Shown piece after piece: positions 1-12,416 of a DNA stretch of 64,000 bases. Both the position numbers and the translations under genes were made by a program. The notes under the pieces are model-generated. The model searched no databases. It had not been told where the DNA came from and saw nothing but the letters and a program-made list of their open reading frames with translations. The stretch comes from Endocalyx cinctus (lineage: Eukaryota > Ascomycota > Sordariomycetes > Amphisphaeriales > Apiosporaceae): the NCBI GenBank assembly GCA_001600455.1, contig BCKC01000002.1, forward strand, positions 2,246,171-2,310,170, read 5' to 3'. The stretch's first letter is position 1. The number at the start of each line of letters is the position of its first letter.

Positions 1-3000
1 CAGAAAGACAAGACGAACAGCGTCAAGGAGGTCGACAGGAGGATCGCATGCGCTAACCATACCCAACCGGGACTCGATAATCTATTCTTCCTCCATGGCG
101 TTGCATCCGTAAAATCTAATTCACAATCCTCTTTGATCGTCTCGAGAGAGGCGCGGAAGGGTTGCTCTTCGGGAGAAATTGGGCGATAAGAAGGCTTCCC
201 CATTTTTAAACACTTTGCTTTTTTTTTTTTTTTAAAGATGACGCAGAAAATAAATATACCAAGAGATTTCAAGATTGAGTATTGACGGTGTAGGCGATAA
301 AGGAACGACTGTAGAAAAAAAAAAGTGATTAGAAAAAAAGGGCACACCTGGTGCTAGAGAAACAAAATGGTAATGATATTAAACGAAAGGTGTACCGACG
401 ACTAGGTCGGGCTTTGGGAAGTGTGAAGCAGATGAAGAGAAAAGGATGAAAAGAAAGAAAGGAAGAATTAACAGATGAAGAAAGCCATAACAAGAAGTTT
501 TTCCTTTTCTTACCATTCTTGGTCTGGGGATTGACCAGTGGATCCCGCTCTCCACACGTTCACCTCTAAAAACTTAATGAGTAGTATTATTGCCCCTACT
601 TACGCTGTAATGCTTATCCTCTAATTTCAGTAGTATTGTAATGCTAGATGTCGCACTCAAGTGACCATATTCATTGCATTGCAACCACAGGACGAAGCCC
701 TTGAAGTGGTTAGGGGGGGAAAGAGAAAAAGATAGAAAGACTTCGAGACCTGAAACCGCTTTATGCCTGGAATGCTGGGGGACGAATGTATCAGCTTGAC
801 GGCGCTAAACGCTAAACGCCAAGACGAAACAGCAGCCAACCGGGGTCTGCGTTACAAGATCGACAGGGGACTCGACTCTCTCTCTCTGTCTCCTCGCCCT
901 ACTCGCCTAACTTTTAGTGGAGAGGAGACGAGACATTCACCTGCGACCTTTTTCATCGCATATTTCGTTTCACCTTACACATATTGGCTGGACGAGTTGA
1001 AGCTTAAGAAGCCTCAATCATTCGGTAGGTATTTAAGGATTTTCGTAAGAAACGTGATGATTATCGTGCGGGTATACGTATACATATGTAAACGATTTCA
1101 TGCTGTTTAAAAGAGTGCACGGGCAGGCCAATTGACTGGTATCGCGACAGGGAAGATATTAAGGTAAAAGTGGTCTCGACTCTGCCTCTTATATTGAAGA
1201 AGTTCTCAAAGAAATTCGCATAACGGCAAAACGAAGAAACCGATCAATTTTTTAATACAAACATCGACGAGCAAAAGAAGAAAAAGAGAAGAAAAGCAAA
1301 ATCGAAGAAGCAGACGGGCATGCGCATCATATCGTAAATCTTATTGACAGCTACACGTGTATGTCAAAAAGTTATCCCCTGCCAGCTTACTGGGGCACCT
1401 ATTGCATATCCCCACGATCGAGTCTTCTGCGGCTCATCTAGGAAATCTCCGTCTCGAAAATTCACCATTTGATGAGGCTACGATATTTACCGACGATTTC
1501 CTTCAAGAACCTTCAAATTTTCGAAATAGAAGAAAACTTGCCGGTCCTACTCTAGCCGACTCGGCTTCTTTTTTTTTTTTTCCCTTGGAGTAAACAAAGT
1601 TTTTAATTTTCTGCCTTTGTTTTAGACCGGCAATTGTCGTCGCGATATTTTCCATTATAGTTTTCCCTCACCCATGCCACGCGATCCTACACTTACCGAA
1701 GATGCGGGCGGGAGCGATCTTCTGAATGGCATCATCGTGTCAAACATGCAACGCGGATACTAGCGGGGAAGGTAACGAGGGAAAAAAAAAAGAGAGAAAA
1801 GCTTAATTCAACGAAGCCTTCGATCTCGCCGGTGTCCGAGCTTATTTTCACATATTCGCTCAATTCTTCGCTACTCGCCTTATGTGCATAGCTTGCGGTA
1901 TTGGATATATTCCTCATTCGGGTTCTACCGAGTGTATCTTATTGCTCTATCCCTCATGCAATAAGGAAAGATATACCTCGTCGTGTTTCTTTGGTTCCTA
2001 GTATTGCGATTATCCTATGTGCAGGTAGCTAGGCACCAACCTACCAATCAGGTCTATACAATTTACGAGTCTAATCTCTCTGCTTACTTTTTCTTTTTCT
2101 TTTTTTGCATGTTAATAATTTGGCGGTATTTCCCCAATAAAGTGAAATCCGATCAGCCTCATCGGCCGTCATGTGATCTAGGCTCAAACAGGACATGAGG
2201 TCCCAGCCGCATCGTACGACGCAGGAGAGATGATGGCGTGTTGAAGAGTGGCACCACAGAACCAATCGGAATTGGGCTAAATAATAATCCATTCTCTCAT
2301 TAAGCGGAAAGAAGCGGGTGTTAGTCGACCCGATGTAGAAAGGTGAAGCTTTTTTTTTTCTTAGCTTTTTCCTTCTCACCGCTACCGAATCGGCGTGGTC
2401 CATATCATCGTCCGATCAATCGGCGGAAGAAATCCCCGGCGGTATCCTCTCGGGTTTTCTTTTTTCTTTTTCTTTTTTTCCCCTTCCTCGGGAGCGGTCG
2501 GTTCCGAACCCCGATCATATCCGCGTAAGTAATCGTATGTGTTCTAGGACGTGAGCAGTCGAACACCGGGGGCTATTACGATAAGGAGACGGGAAAGAAC
2601 TAAGACGTATTCACTCATCTCACGCTTGTTCGCGGGAATGCGCGGAACAGTTCTTAGCGATCTTTTCCGCCTCGGCCCTTTCCCTTTTTTTTTTTTTTTT
2701 GAATACCTATATCGTCCCATACGGGCTCTTTTTGTGACTCTCCTTTCAGAAACGTCTCGTCAGATGGAAAGGGTAGTACCGGAAAGGCGAGGAAAGAAGA
2801 GGAAAGAAGCGATAATTCAACGCCCGACGGTCCGAACTATCTCGACCGAGAAACCGACGGCGGAAAAATATCTCACGAGGACGAGAAATCCCGCTTCTTG
2901 ATCACGGCTAGAGAAAGTTAAGGACCGACGGGCAAAGACAATCCCCGATATCTCACGATATCTCACGATACAATAGCCGAAGCGAAGAAGCAGGGTGTGT

Positions 3001-5283
3001 TATGACTACTACTGAGACTTGGGATCATGCCCTCTTATCTCCATTATCTTTCTGTCTGGAAGTCTTGTGAGTTGAGAAGGTATGCTCGTGGCCGAGAACT
3101 ACTATGCGTTCATGTTGTGAGGTATCTCGCTCTTCTCATGCATTCGAGTACAGCCGACGAGTGCGGTAAACCAAATCATACTATCTTGGACAAGACAACT
3201 GTTATTTGATCGAGTCGGCCATCGCCTTAACGGTACTGGACTGGGATATAATGCGGTTTCTAAAAGCTTGGTGATAAAGAGAGGACTACGTAAACCTCGG
3301 AGTGTCCTTGAATCACCAAACTACCTTCGTTCTGTCCAGAATGGGAAAGAGACAATACCATTATTTCAGCACCTATATCTTCGATGGGAGCTAGTTGCCT
3401 GGACCTCTGAGCGAGGCTACTTAGTTTTACATAAAAAGCTTTGTTACGCCAGGTTTGTAGTGGGAGTCAAGGCTATCGTTTTAGTTCACCTCGGTCTATT
3501 CCTACATGCTTAATTAAGTACAAAGAACACATGTCGAAGAAACAATCAATGCTTCAAACATCTTGCCTACTACAGACATCTATTACAAAAAAGCCTTGCT
3601 ACGATTACTCTCTTTGAACTACCTTCATAACCCAAGGGCTAACAGCGGCGTTAATAACATAGACGAACATCAGCTCGACTGAACAGTCGATAATACCTTG
3701 TTGTGTTCGTATCAAAGGCTGATGGCAACCATGAATTGTGGTTTTGGAGCTAAGTCATACGCATTAGAATGCGCTATAATTTCTCCTAATTATTTATCAG
3801 CTCATGGCCAACTTCATCACATACGTACCAAATCTCTAGGCGAACGGCTATTCCTCAACACAATGTTTGCAGGTACAGGAACTAAATTATGCGTGGGTTA
3901 GTTTCTCAACACGCTCTAAAACTCGCAGCACCAAAGCTTTGATATATTCAATGGTTATGAACCCTTGGACCTTCGATTAGCACAACTCCAACTCTTATAA
4001 TATTAACCATCCCAAATACGACGCTGAAGTAAGGAACTAGAAAGTTTGCCAGTCATCAAGATGGACTGACGCTAGATATGAGTTTTAGCAGCCTGGGGCG
4101 TTACCTCTTACCGTAGAGCTGGCATCATCGGCGTAAATCGTAGTAACATCAAGCTAAAAGTCGGTCACCGGACACGAATCATCTATCAGACTATGCTATT
4201 TATCATCTGTAAGCCATCTCATCACTTAGCTTCGGGTGGAAACTGTTCTTTTAACCCATTCGCGATTCTCCGTATATCCGCTAATCACCGTACATCGTAC
4301 ATATGTAAGTTACTTTTCGTGAGGTGAATAACGAGAGTATAAGTATCTGGGGTAACTTCACGTGGCGCGCGTATATATCCGCGTAGTTGCCAACCAATCA
4401 TACGATAAGACAACGCGGCTTGGCCCACCTCGATCGATAAGTACTACTCCAATGAGGTACGAGTATCTTATAGGATAGTTAAGGAGAGAAGGGGAAATAT
4501 GTGATCGAAGAAGGTACGCCCTATTCTGTTATATGAAGCCTCTATTATACACAATTCCTACGTGTATATATAGTTCTCCGAATTGTTCTCTGATCATTGA
4601 GATACCGACGAAGTTTAAAAAAAAATCAAGTACGCAGCGATAAATAAAGCTGATCACCTGACATCCTTTTTGACGTGGACGTTAGAGTTTAGTCCTATAA
4701 ATAAAATAAATATATCATGTTTTCTTAATAAACTCCCTTTGCTTCGTCAAGTGCCCAGACCAAGATAGTCGGTATGACTACCTAGGAAACCTAGTAAAAA
4801 CACAAGAGATAATGAGCGAGATAACATCTAATCTCAAAACTATTCGGCTAAGAGAATAGCGATCAGAGTTGAGACAATCCCTTCGAGAATAACCAATCAA
4901 CAAAAGTACAAGGATTTTGGAGATAATTTTTTCTCGTTTTTATATCTGGAAAATAACTATTCTAACATGAAATCTCTTACTCCTGATCCCTAAAGCAAAG
5001 ACGGAACAGAGTCCCAACTTGATCCTTCTCTCACCGACCCGAACTGGTATGGTTATCATTTTTTTGGTGTTGTCTGATTAAAAGTTCCTTGCAAAGAAAA
5101 GCTACCTGGCAATACAGCGGTGTTCGCTCTTAACTTAAAACCTAGTATCAATATTCAAATTACGCCTAGACTCAGCAATCATAGCTGCAACCCAACGTGC
5201 TCAACGTGATCCTTCTTTTTATTTCTATGCAATGAGCGAGTGGGGAAGGAAGGTTGTCTTAGCCAGGCGAGAAAGGCGCCTCT
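1..5283. other. Gene-free left flank, pyrimidine-rich
   Basis: No convincing gene. The first 3 kb carries many T runs (for example around 221-232, 1569-1580, 2684-2700) and CT-rich stretches, which in filamentous fungi often mark promoters and long leaders, so this may be the upstream region of a gene left of the window. From about 3000 to 5220 the base composition is even. Open frames there are short (at most about 116 codons), lack protein-like composition and do not connect through splice sites. The last part is the 3-prime flank of tup1. Confidence 0.5.
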
Positions 5284-7430
5284 TTAAGTGATTGGCCTGT
5301 AAGACCAGATACGTGCTCTCATGTCGCCGGAACCGGTTGCGAAGTATCCGCCAGTGGGACTCGGGGCAACAGAAATGACCGAGTTCTTGTGGCCTTGAAG
5401 CATGAGCTGCGTATATCCCGTTCTGGGATCCCAAAACTGTACACCACGATCCTTGGATCCTGACATAACCCAGTTGGCATCGGGAGTAAGGGCAACGCTG
5501 AGGACGAAATCCTACAAATTATAAGGTCAGCAATAAATTCAAAGTGCAACACCGGCATGCTGAAACTTACCCTGTGTCCTTCGAAAGTCTTGACGCATCG
5601 TCCACCTTTGGGGGCTCCACCCGGCCCACCTCGAGGTGAGGAGAGCTCCCACATTTTGATAGTCTTGTCTAAACTACCGCTAACAAGGTCTTTTCCGTTG
5701 GGAGAGAAGGCCACGCTGTAAACGCTGTCCTTGTGGCCTTCCGGCCCTTCAAGACGCTCTACAAGATATCCTTGGTGGATATCCCAAACACGGACGCTCT
5801 TATCCAAAGAACCTGCGGCTACATACTTCGTATCCGGAGAGATGGCAACAGTAGTGACGCCATCTTCAATAGTGAGAGTTAACATGCTCCTACCCTCCTC
5901 GATATCCCAGAGGCGAACGGTTCGATCCCCACTACCGGATGCAATAGTTCGTCCGTCTCGTGCAAAGTCAAGAGAGTAAATATCTTGGTCATGACCGGCA
6001 AATGTGTTGCGGATCGTTCGCGTGCTGATATCCCACACCTGTTGATTGTTAGTCTTGTCTATCATAGTTCATCTCTCGATCAAATAACTTACGCGAATCA
6101 GCTTATCCTCGGCGCCAGTGGCAAGGTACTTGCCGTCAGGACTGAAGCACACACTACGAATGTAGAGATCGCCGGAAGTATCGACGTTGTCATCCTGCAG
6201 AACACAGACCTTTTCGCCCGTGTTCACATCATAGATCTGAGCAGATCTGTTGCAGCCCGTGGCGACGTACTTGCCGTCGTGGCTGAATCTAACGCAGCAG
6301 ACGACACTTTCGTGAGCCAGCGTGTGGACTAAATCGACGTCGATCATACGAGGCACGTGCTGGTTAAAGATGACAAACCAATCATCCCGAGTCTTCTTGA
6401 CATGCGCCGGTAGGCGTTCGACATCTAAATCGCCTAGGGCGTTATTGACCATTGCGCCCGGATGAGGCTGCATAGCTTGGTGGCTAGGTGTGGGATGATT
6501 CGGCACTTGGGGCGATGCGCCGGGGGCAGCATATGGCATCGGGTTGTTGATCTGGGGGGTTGCCGGGCCGGGAGGTCGAACAATCCCGCGCTTACCGGGG
6601 CCGGGCGAGGCAGTGGCCTGAGGAGGCTGACCGGGGAATCCGCTAGGCCCAGGCCCTTGACCATAGGCCGGCTGGAAAGGAGGCGCCTGGGAGGGAGGCG
6701 GTGGAGGCGGGGGCGGGCCGGCCAAACCTGGAGGAGGCTGCGGCATCTGGTGCTGAGGACCTGGTGGCTGCTGTTCCTGCGGAGGCGGCTGAGGGGGTAG
6801 GCCTCCTCCTTGACCTCCTTGACCGGTCATGATACCGCTGAAAAGATTATTGCCCATACCGATAGATGGTGGAGGAGGACCGCTGGCAGGACCTCCGTGC
6901 TGAGGAGGTCCAGGCATGCCAGGTTGGGGAGGAGCGCCACCTCGAGCGGCTTCGAGCTGACGACGAAGTAGGACAATCTCCTCATCGTATCTGTGATGGG
7001 TGATGTTGTCTTTTAGCAACATTTCTTTTTGGGAGTATTCTCTTGAAAATAATCATAACCACGTAACCAATATACAAGATTCACTTACTTTTGTTTGATG
7101 GACATATGCGCTTGCTCTAATTGATAGACCTTCTCGCGGACTAGCTGGGCTTCTTGAACCTGTTGCTGAACTGGATAAAATTTTTTAGTTACGTCAGATG
7201 CGATGATTTTATTGTCTCGGCTTTTTTTTTTTTTTTTTCTTTCCATCCCGCAACGCCTCGAGAAGAAACATTTATTATTCGGATAGATATGAAAGGTATA
7301 AAAACTTACTTTGCTGCTCACATCCTTCGTTAACGCGAATTTGGTTATCGAACTCAGATCGGATCTGGTCCAGCAAGTCGTTAAGGCGAGCCGCGTTTTG
7401 CGGCACGCCCCGGTGCGGATACATGGACAT
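5284..7430 (-). CDS. tup1: TUP1-family transcriptional corepressor (RcoA/RCO-1-like)
   Basis: General transcriptional corepressor that acts in the nucleus with an SSN6/CYC8-type partner and is recruited by DNA-bound repressors. Five exons read as 7310-7430, 7089-7170, 6093-7041, 5571-6038 and 5284-5511, all with GT-AG introns and continuous phase, give about 615 aa, the usual length of filamentous-fungal TUP1. The N-terminus has the Tup_N tetramerisation helix ([18 protein letters not shown]) continuing over exons 2-3 as a coiled coil. A Pro/Gln/Gly-rich linker follows at about residues 95-240. The C-terminal half is a WD40 propeller with repeated GH-x-D-xx-S/SGS-x-D-xx-(V/I)-x-(I/L)-WD signatures. 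The start is the first ATG of the MSMYPHRG frame, immediately before the Tup_N helix. The upstream region is about 5 kb long, in keeping with a regulatory gene. Confidence 0.95.
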
Positions 7431-10400
7431 GGTGAATTGACGAGTTGAAGGAGAAGTTGCGCGTAATAATTTACTGAATAGAAATGAAATATTAAAGAAT
7501 CGGAGACTGGTTTTAAGGGTGTTGGAATCGCGGATGATTTTCGAGGTGGCGAGGAAAAGTCGATGGGTTTATCCGACAAAGTTGTCGCGATACCAACTAG
7601 TCATTGATTAGGATCTCGTTTTTTCTTTTTTTCTCTCTATCCTATAAGACGTATCATAGGAATATTCTTGGAGACCTCTTTTTAGAAAATATTTTCTCCT
7701 CTCGTTACCAGTAACCCTAATGCTAGCATGCGACGAGACTATTCAAGGCGAATATCGACAATGTCAAGCCTCGTCAGACAGTAGTAAACATTATTGTTGG
7801 CCGAGCAGAAGCGGTCAAAGTTTTTAATTTATAGTTTTTTTAATTGGTTGCGATCAAGTAATAGGCGGGTCTCAATATGAGGAGATTATGTTAAGTAAAG
7901 GTCGAGACTCGTATACGTTATGGAGAAACAATTGATGATGGTGGTTGGTATTGATGGCGTTGAGAAGTCTCAACTCAAACTTGAGATTGGAATAAACAAA
8001 ATAAAAACAAATGAAGTTTTAGCTAACTAATTGAAGGAGAAGAGAGAAGAAAATAGAAAGTTAAAAAAAAATAAAAATAAAAAAATAAAAAAATAAAATA
8101 AAACGTTTCGACCGAAAGAAGGAACGGCAGAGGATGAAGGAGGAGCATTATCGGTTTGGGGTTTGGGCTGGCCTGCTTGGCTGGGGGGGGGAGAAGGGTG
8201 TACTAGGGTCATTGTGCACTAGGCAGGTACGTACATACATGTACATATGTACCTAACATAACCTTGTACCTGGAGATTACGGAGCCTGCAGAGTCAAGTT
8301 CAGTACCTAAATCTCCATATAGCTTTATATGTAAACTTATGTACCTGTGACATGCATCTGATGTACTAAGATATTAGGTACAGACAAGGGACAAGGGGGG
8401 AAGTTATGAACGTGAACTTAGTGTAGCATCCTTGTCAACAAGGATTATGAGGCCCCACATTATGAAGGGCAAGCGAAAAAAAGACAAAGCCAAGAAGGCA
8501 AGCAGCAGTACAGAAACATTAGCGTTACAGTACAGTATACCATGTAAGTTGCAAGTTGCAAGCAAGCAAGGCAAAGTCTTAAGCTGCATATCCATACATA
8601 TAGGTACATACATTATGTATATTGCTAGGTTCGGGCGATATAATCTACAGTGTCCGGTTGACATGGGTTTCCGTAGTGTAGTTTAGTTGTAGCGTACACC
8701 AAGTCTCACACACTACTTATTGGATACGGTAGTAAAGTACTATCTACAAGTAGGTAGTAAATATATACTCCGTAGTGTGCTCCGTATAACTATCTTTTAT
8801 CTGGTAACATCCATGAATAGCTGAGTACTTAATTTGTATTATATATTGACTTTATAAAGTAACGTATATCATATATTTTACAACAATTTATAAGATCTCA
8901 TACGTAAAGATACATACTCCGTCCCATATACTCCGTACGTATACTGAACATTATCTTTGACACAGTATACATTACAGTATTCGCTACACTATACCACACT
9001 ATACGTATATCTAGTGTTACTACTTACGTATGGTATAGACTATGTAAATACTAGAATAACAGGTCTTTTTTAGATTAAATATTGCCAAGTAAACGTATAT
9101 TAGTGTACTTACTTCCATAGTAGAGTACTAAATTTATGTGGTAGTTCAGAACTTAGGTACATAGCAAATCCTAATATAGTACCGTAGTATAGTACTGTAG
9201 CACCCTACATATAGGTACCTAAGAGCTGCTAGGTAATACCTAGGTAGGTACCTAGGCATATACACTCCCGCTATAACGCTTCAATCGCCAAAGGTCCAAA
9301 GGGTATCGCCCCACTCATTACAAACATGTGGTACAGTGCTGTGCACTAGTGTACGGCGTGGTTTAAGCTAGCCTTAACAGCCCTTAATGTAATAAAGTAC
9401 ACAAGCAATTCGGGTGGGTTAGGTACTTTACACCAACTTTGCAACTATACATAGTCTGTCGTAGCGCTTAGAATAACCTCGCAGGTGGAATGAAGAAGAA
9501 AAAGAAAAACGAGCGGAAAAAAAAAAAAAAAAAAGAAAAGAAAAAAGAAAGAAAGTTACCACTTTGAACTCCAACACCAATGAACTCACTTGGACAGGGA
9601 TAAATCCAGCCGTAGTGTATACATAATAAATTGTCGCCTCCATACTCCTTCCAAGAGACTGGCTGGCTGGTTAGAACTTACTACTCTATGTACACAAAGC
9701 TATGTCCACGGGTACTGGTTAAGTGCTTAGCTAAGTAGTTATCATCGTAGTTATTACCTTTTTTTTTTCTTAAAGTTTATTTATTTTCTTATTTTTCTAG
9801 CCTCTTCTTTTAATTCACGTGGTCAATAATGCATCCATGCTGTCGTAGAGAGACGCATCACTTTATTATTATAAAAAAAATAAAAAAATGAAATACTGAA
9901 ATACTTTACTTAAATACCTATCTGGCGCCTAACATATACATCTGCTGTGCAACCACGCATGGGTCCGTATTAGTTGGCGTAGGTTGAAATGTATACTAGA
10001 GAAACATGCTGCGCGATGAAAAATGGTAGGCGGTTGGGAGTCTCCATATAAACATCATGGCTCATCTGCAAGACACCGATCATATACACAGCGGAAGATG
10101 AAATAGGGAATCACCTGCATAAATAAAAACACCATCACAGCATTGCCATTACTTCCGTCCTTCTCCTCCTTTCCCCGGTTCACAATTTTATTTTATTTCC
10201 CCGACTCCCCTTTCTTCGCCTCACACTCCCCCTTTATCATCGTTATTATCCTCATCCTCGTTTTCATCAAAATCATAATCGTAATCACCCTATAGTAATC
10301 CGTCATAGCCGATGGATTACGCCCCCATTCGTCAATGCGGGCGCACTAAATCTGTCCTGCGCGAGTAACATGGCGGGAAGGACAAAAGTCGCCTTAGCCT

Positions 10401-12416
10401 CCTTGCCCAGAAGCGGGATGGGCTGCATACTTCCAGCAAGCACCCAATCTGTGCCGATATTCATCGGACCGGATAGGAGAGTAAGTAAGCCATCGCTGCT
10501 ACTAAGCCGTAGTGCAGTGTATTACCTGGGTCGGTCAGTTTGTGAAACTATCATTCTATACTAAAGAGGGGTGTGTTTTTTTGTTCCTCCTCCGAAATCA
10601 TTTCCGTTCAAAATTACCGTCGGATATAATCGCTATTTCGGATTTTATCCTATCTCCCCAACACTCCAGTACCGTTTCGATATCTGTTTGTCCTGCCGAC
10701 CCACTTGTCAAAAACAACCTATCTCTTCGTAACCTCGAAATGGCTCGCCAAGAAAAGAAAAATATAATACTTACTCTACAATATGGGTACGTATTTCATA
10801 CCTTTTGCCCGGGGGGTCGCGTTGGGGCCCGGGCTGCCTAATCTTTTCTGTTTTCCCTTATCCCCACGTCGCAAATTATTCCTCTCTCTCTCTCCTTTCT
10901 TACGCTACATTAGAAAAAAGTGCCGGTGGGCTCGACCTACCTGAGTAGGAAAACTCCCCATAGACTTATCGACTAGGTAATACCAAAAGTTTGTTTGCTG
11001 GCTTGTCGGTGCACCATTGAAAGAAGAGGAATTTTGCGTACGTACGTGTATAGATAAGATTTATGTGGAAATTTCACGCAGTTCTCTTCACATACTATGC
11101 CTTAAGTATGTGCATTCATACTATTATCGCGTCTTTTATTATTACTAGGAAATCTGTCTCTTTTAATAGTTTAAAAAATAGGCTTCTTTACTCGTGTTTG
11201 ATGGACGGCCCAAGGAACGCTATTTGGAGTTAAAACAGATGTACTATGTAAATTTCGTGTGTAAATGTACCATATTATGCACGAGGGTTGTCATGCATAA
11301 CTGCTACGTGCGTATGTACGGTATATTAGTATCCATATCGATACACGCGTTATGCTATGTATGAATATGGATAAGTGAACAGTGGTAGCAGGTGGTAGTA
11401 GCCATGGGGTGGCAGGGTGGGTGAGATGGCTAGGATACGGCAAGGATGCATAAGTGAAGACGACCTCCAAAATAGAGACAGCCAAAAAAAAAAGAGAGAA
11501 AAAAGAAGTATCATCCTAAACTACCATACATTTTGGTTTGTATGACTCTTATTTGAAACCAAAAATTATTAACTTATGGTGGCTTTTTTTCTTTTTTTTT
11601 TTTTGGGCACACTCCACGCATGGAGGAGAAACTCGGCAATGATATTGGCCAAACAGAACACAGATAACACTATGACGAAAGATTAAAAAAAGAAACATGC
11701 GCCGTGGCTTCAAGGGTACTACGCTGCCAATGTAAGTAGTATATACTAGTTTACTAGTCTTGCCGTTAATGCCACGCCCTCGACGATCAGACTTTGCGAG
11801 GTTGTTCAACAGTCGGACTTTCGGGATATTAGGGGCCATATGGTGGATGGAAAAGCGTCCTACATATGCACATTAGGTCGGCGATGTGGCAGCCGCCCAG
11901 AAACGGCGTGCATATGGTAGTCTATACTATACTAAAAGTGCAGTTGCTCACCGAGCCGAAAATAAAAGATACATATCGCACCGTCGTTGCACTCCTAAGC
12001 TTTCGGAAAGATACTCTTACAAATGTGTGAATAATGATAACGTCTGTTCTTAACAAGCTGAAGTGCTAAACTATTGGATAAGGCGTACGTCGTCGGTTTC
12101 TAATGCTACTGGTTGATTATATTAGAGTTTTACGAACGTTTTGTGTAATGAAAAGGCTATAGGAGATGCCCTGGTGGAAAATTGTATAGAGCCTTGTCTA
12201 TATTCCCAGTCTGGGTATCTTATCGCCTTCTCTGTATATTCAAAGGCAGAGTCTAGGCAGGAAATCATGTAGACGGAGAGACTTAGAGCATATTTTCGTA
12301 ATTTTCGGTTCCAGTTTCATAACCTGAAATAGCATGAGTATAGTGATAAAGTTGAAATTCTGCGTTGTGGCACGGAACAATATAAGTATGGGTATTAGAA
12401 GCGCTGCTATATGCGC
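7431..12416. other. Long intergenic region upstream of tup1
   Basis: About 5 kb with no supported gene between the tup1 start and the rmp1 stop, both on the minus strand. It contains A/T homopolymers (for example an A run at about 9517-9534), AT-rich blocks and dense short GTAC/CCTAGG motifs at 8215-9262. It probably holds the tup1 promoter and a long leader. Short open frames (for example 10370-10564, 11549-11839) have no recognisable domain or splice continuation. Confidence 0.5.
8215..9262. repeat. AT-rich tract dense in TACCTAGG/TACTCCGTA-like motifs
   Basis: The tract is built of short degenerate palindromic pieces: repeated GTACATAC/GTACATATGTACC, several copies of CTCCGTA (near 8769, 8784, 8926 and 8941), GTAGTATAGTACTG, and a block at 9211-9258 with CCTAGGTAGGTACCTAGG. 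There is no coding potential. Such motif clouds occur in intergenic DNA of many filamentous ascomycetes. I cannot assign an element type. Confidence 0.45.

Noticed and set aside
763..1110. 115-codon plus-strand frame in the left flank
   Set aside because: ATG present, but no domain, no plausible splice continuation and biased composition from the surrounding pyrimidine tracts.
9428..9643. Possible mini-gene on the minus strand, MEATIYYVYTTAGFIPVQ followed by a GTGAGT donor
   Set aside because: Splicing would give only about 30 residues across a homopolymer-rich intron; indistinguishable from chance.
11549..11839. 96-codon minus-strand frame (MAPNIPKVRLLNNLAK)
   Set aside because: The start looks protein-like, but the rest runs into homopolymer-derived Lys/Phe sequence; no known family or supporting context.
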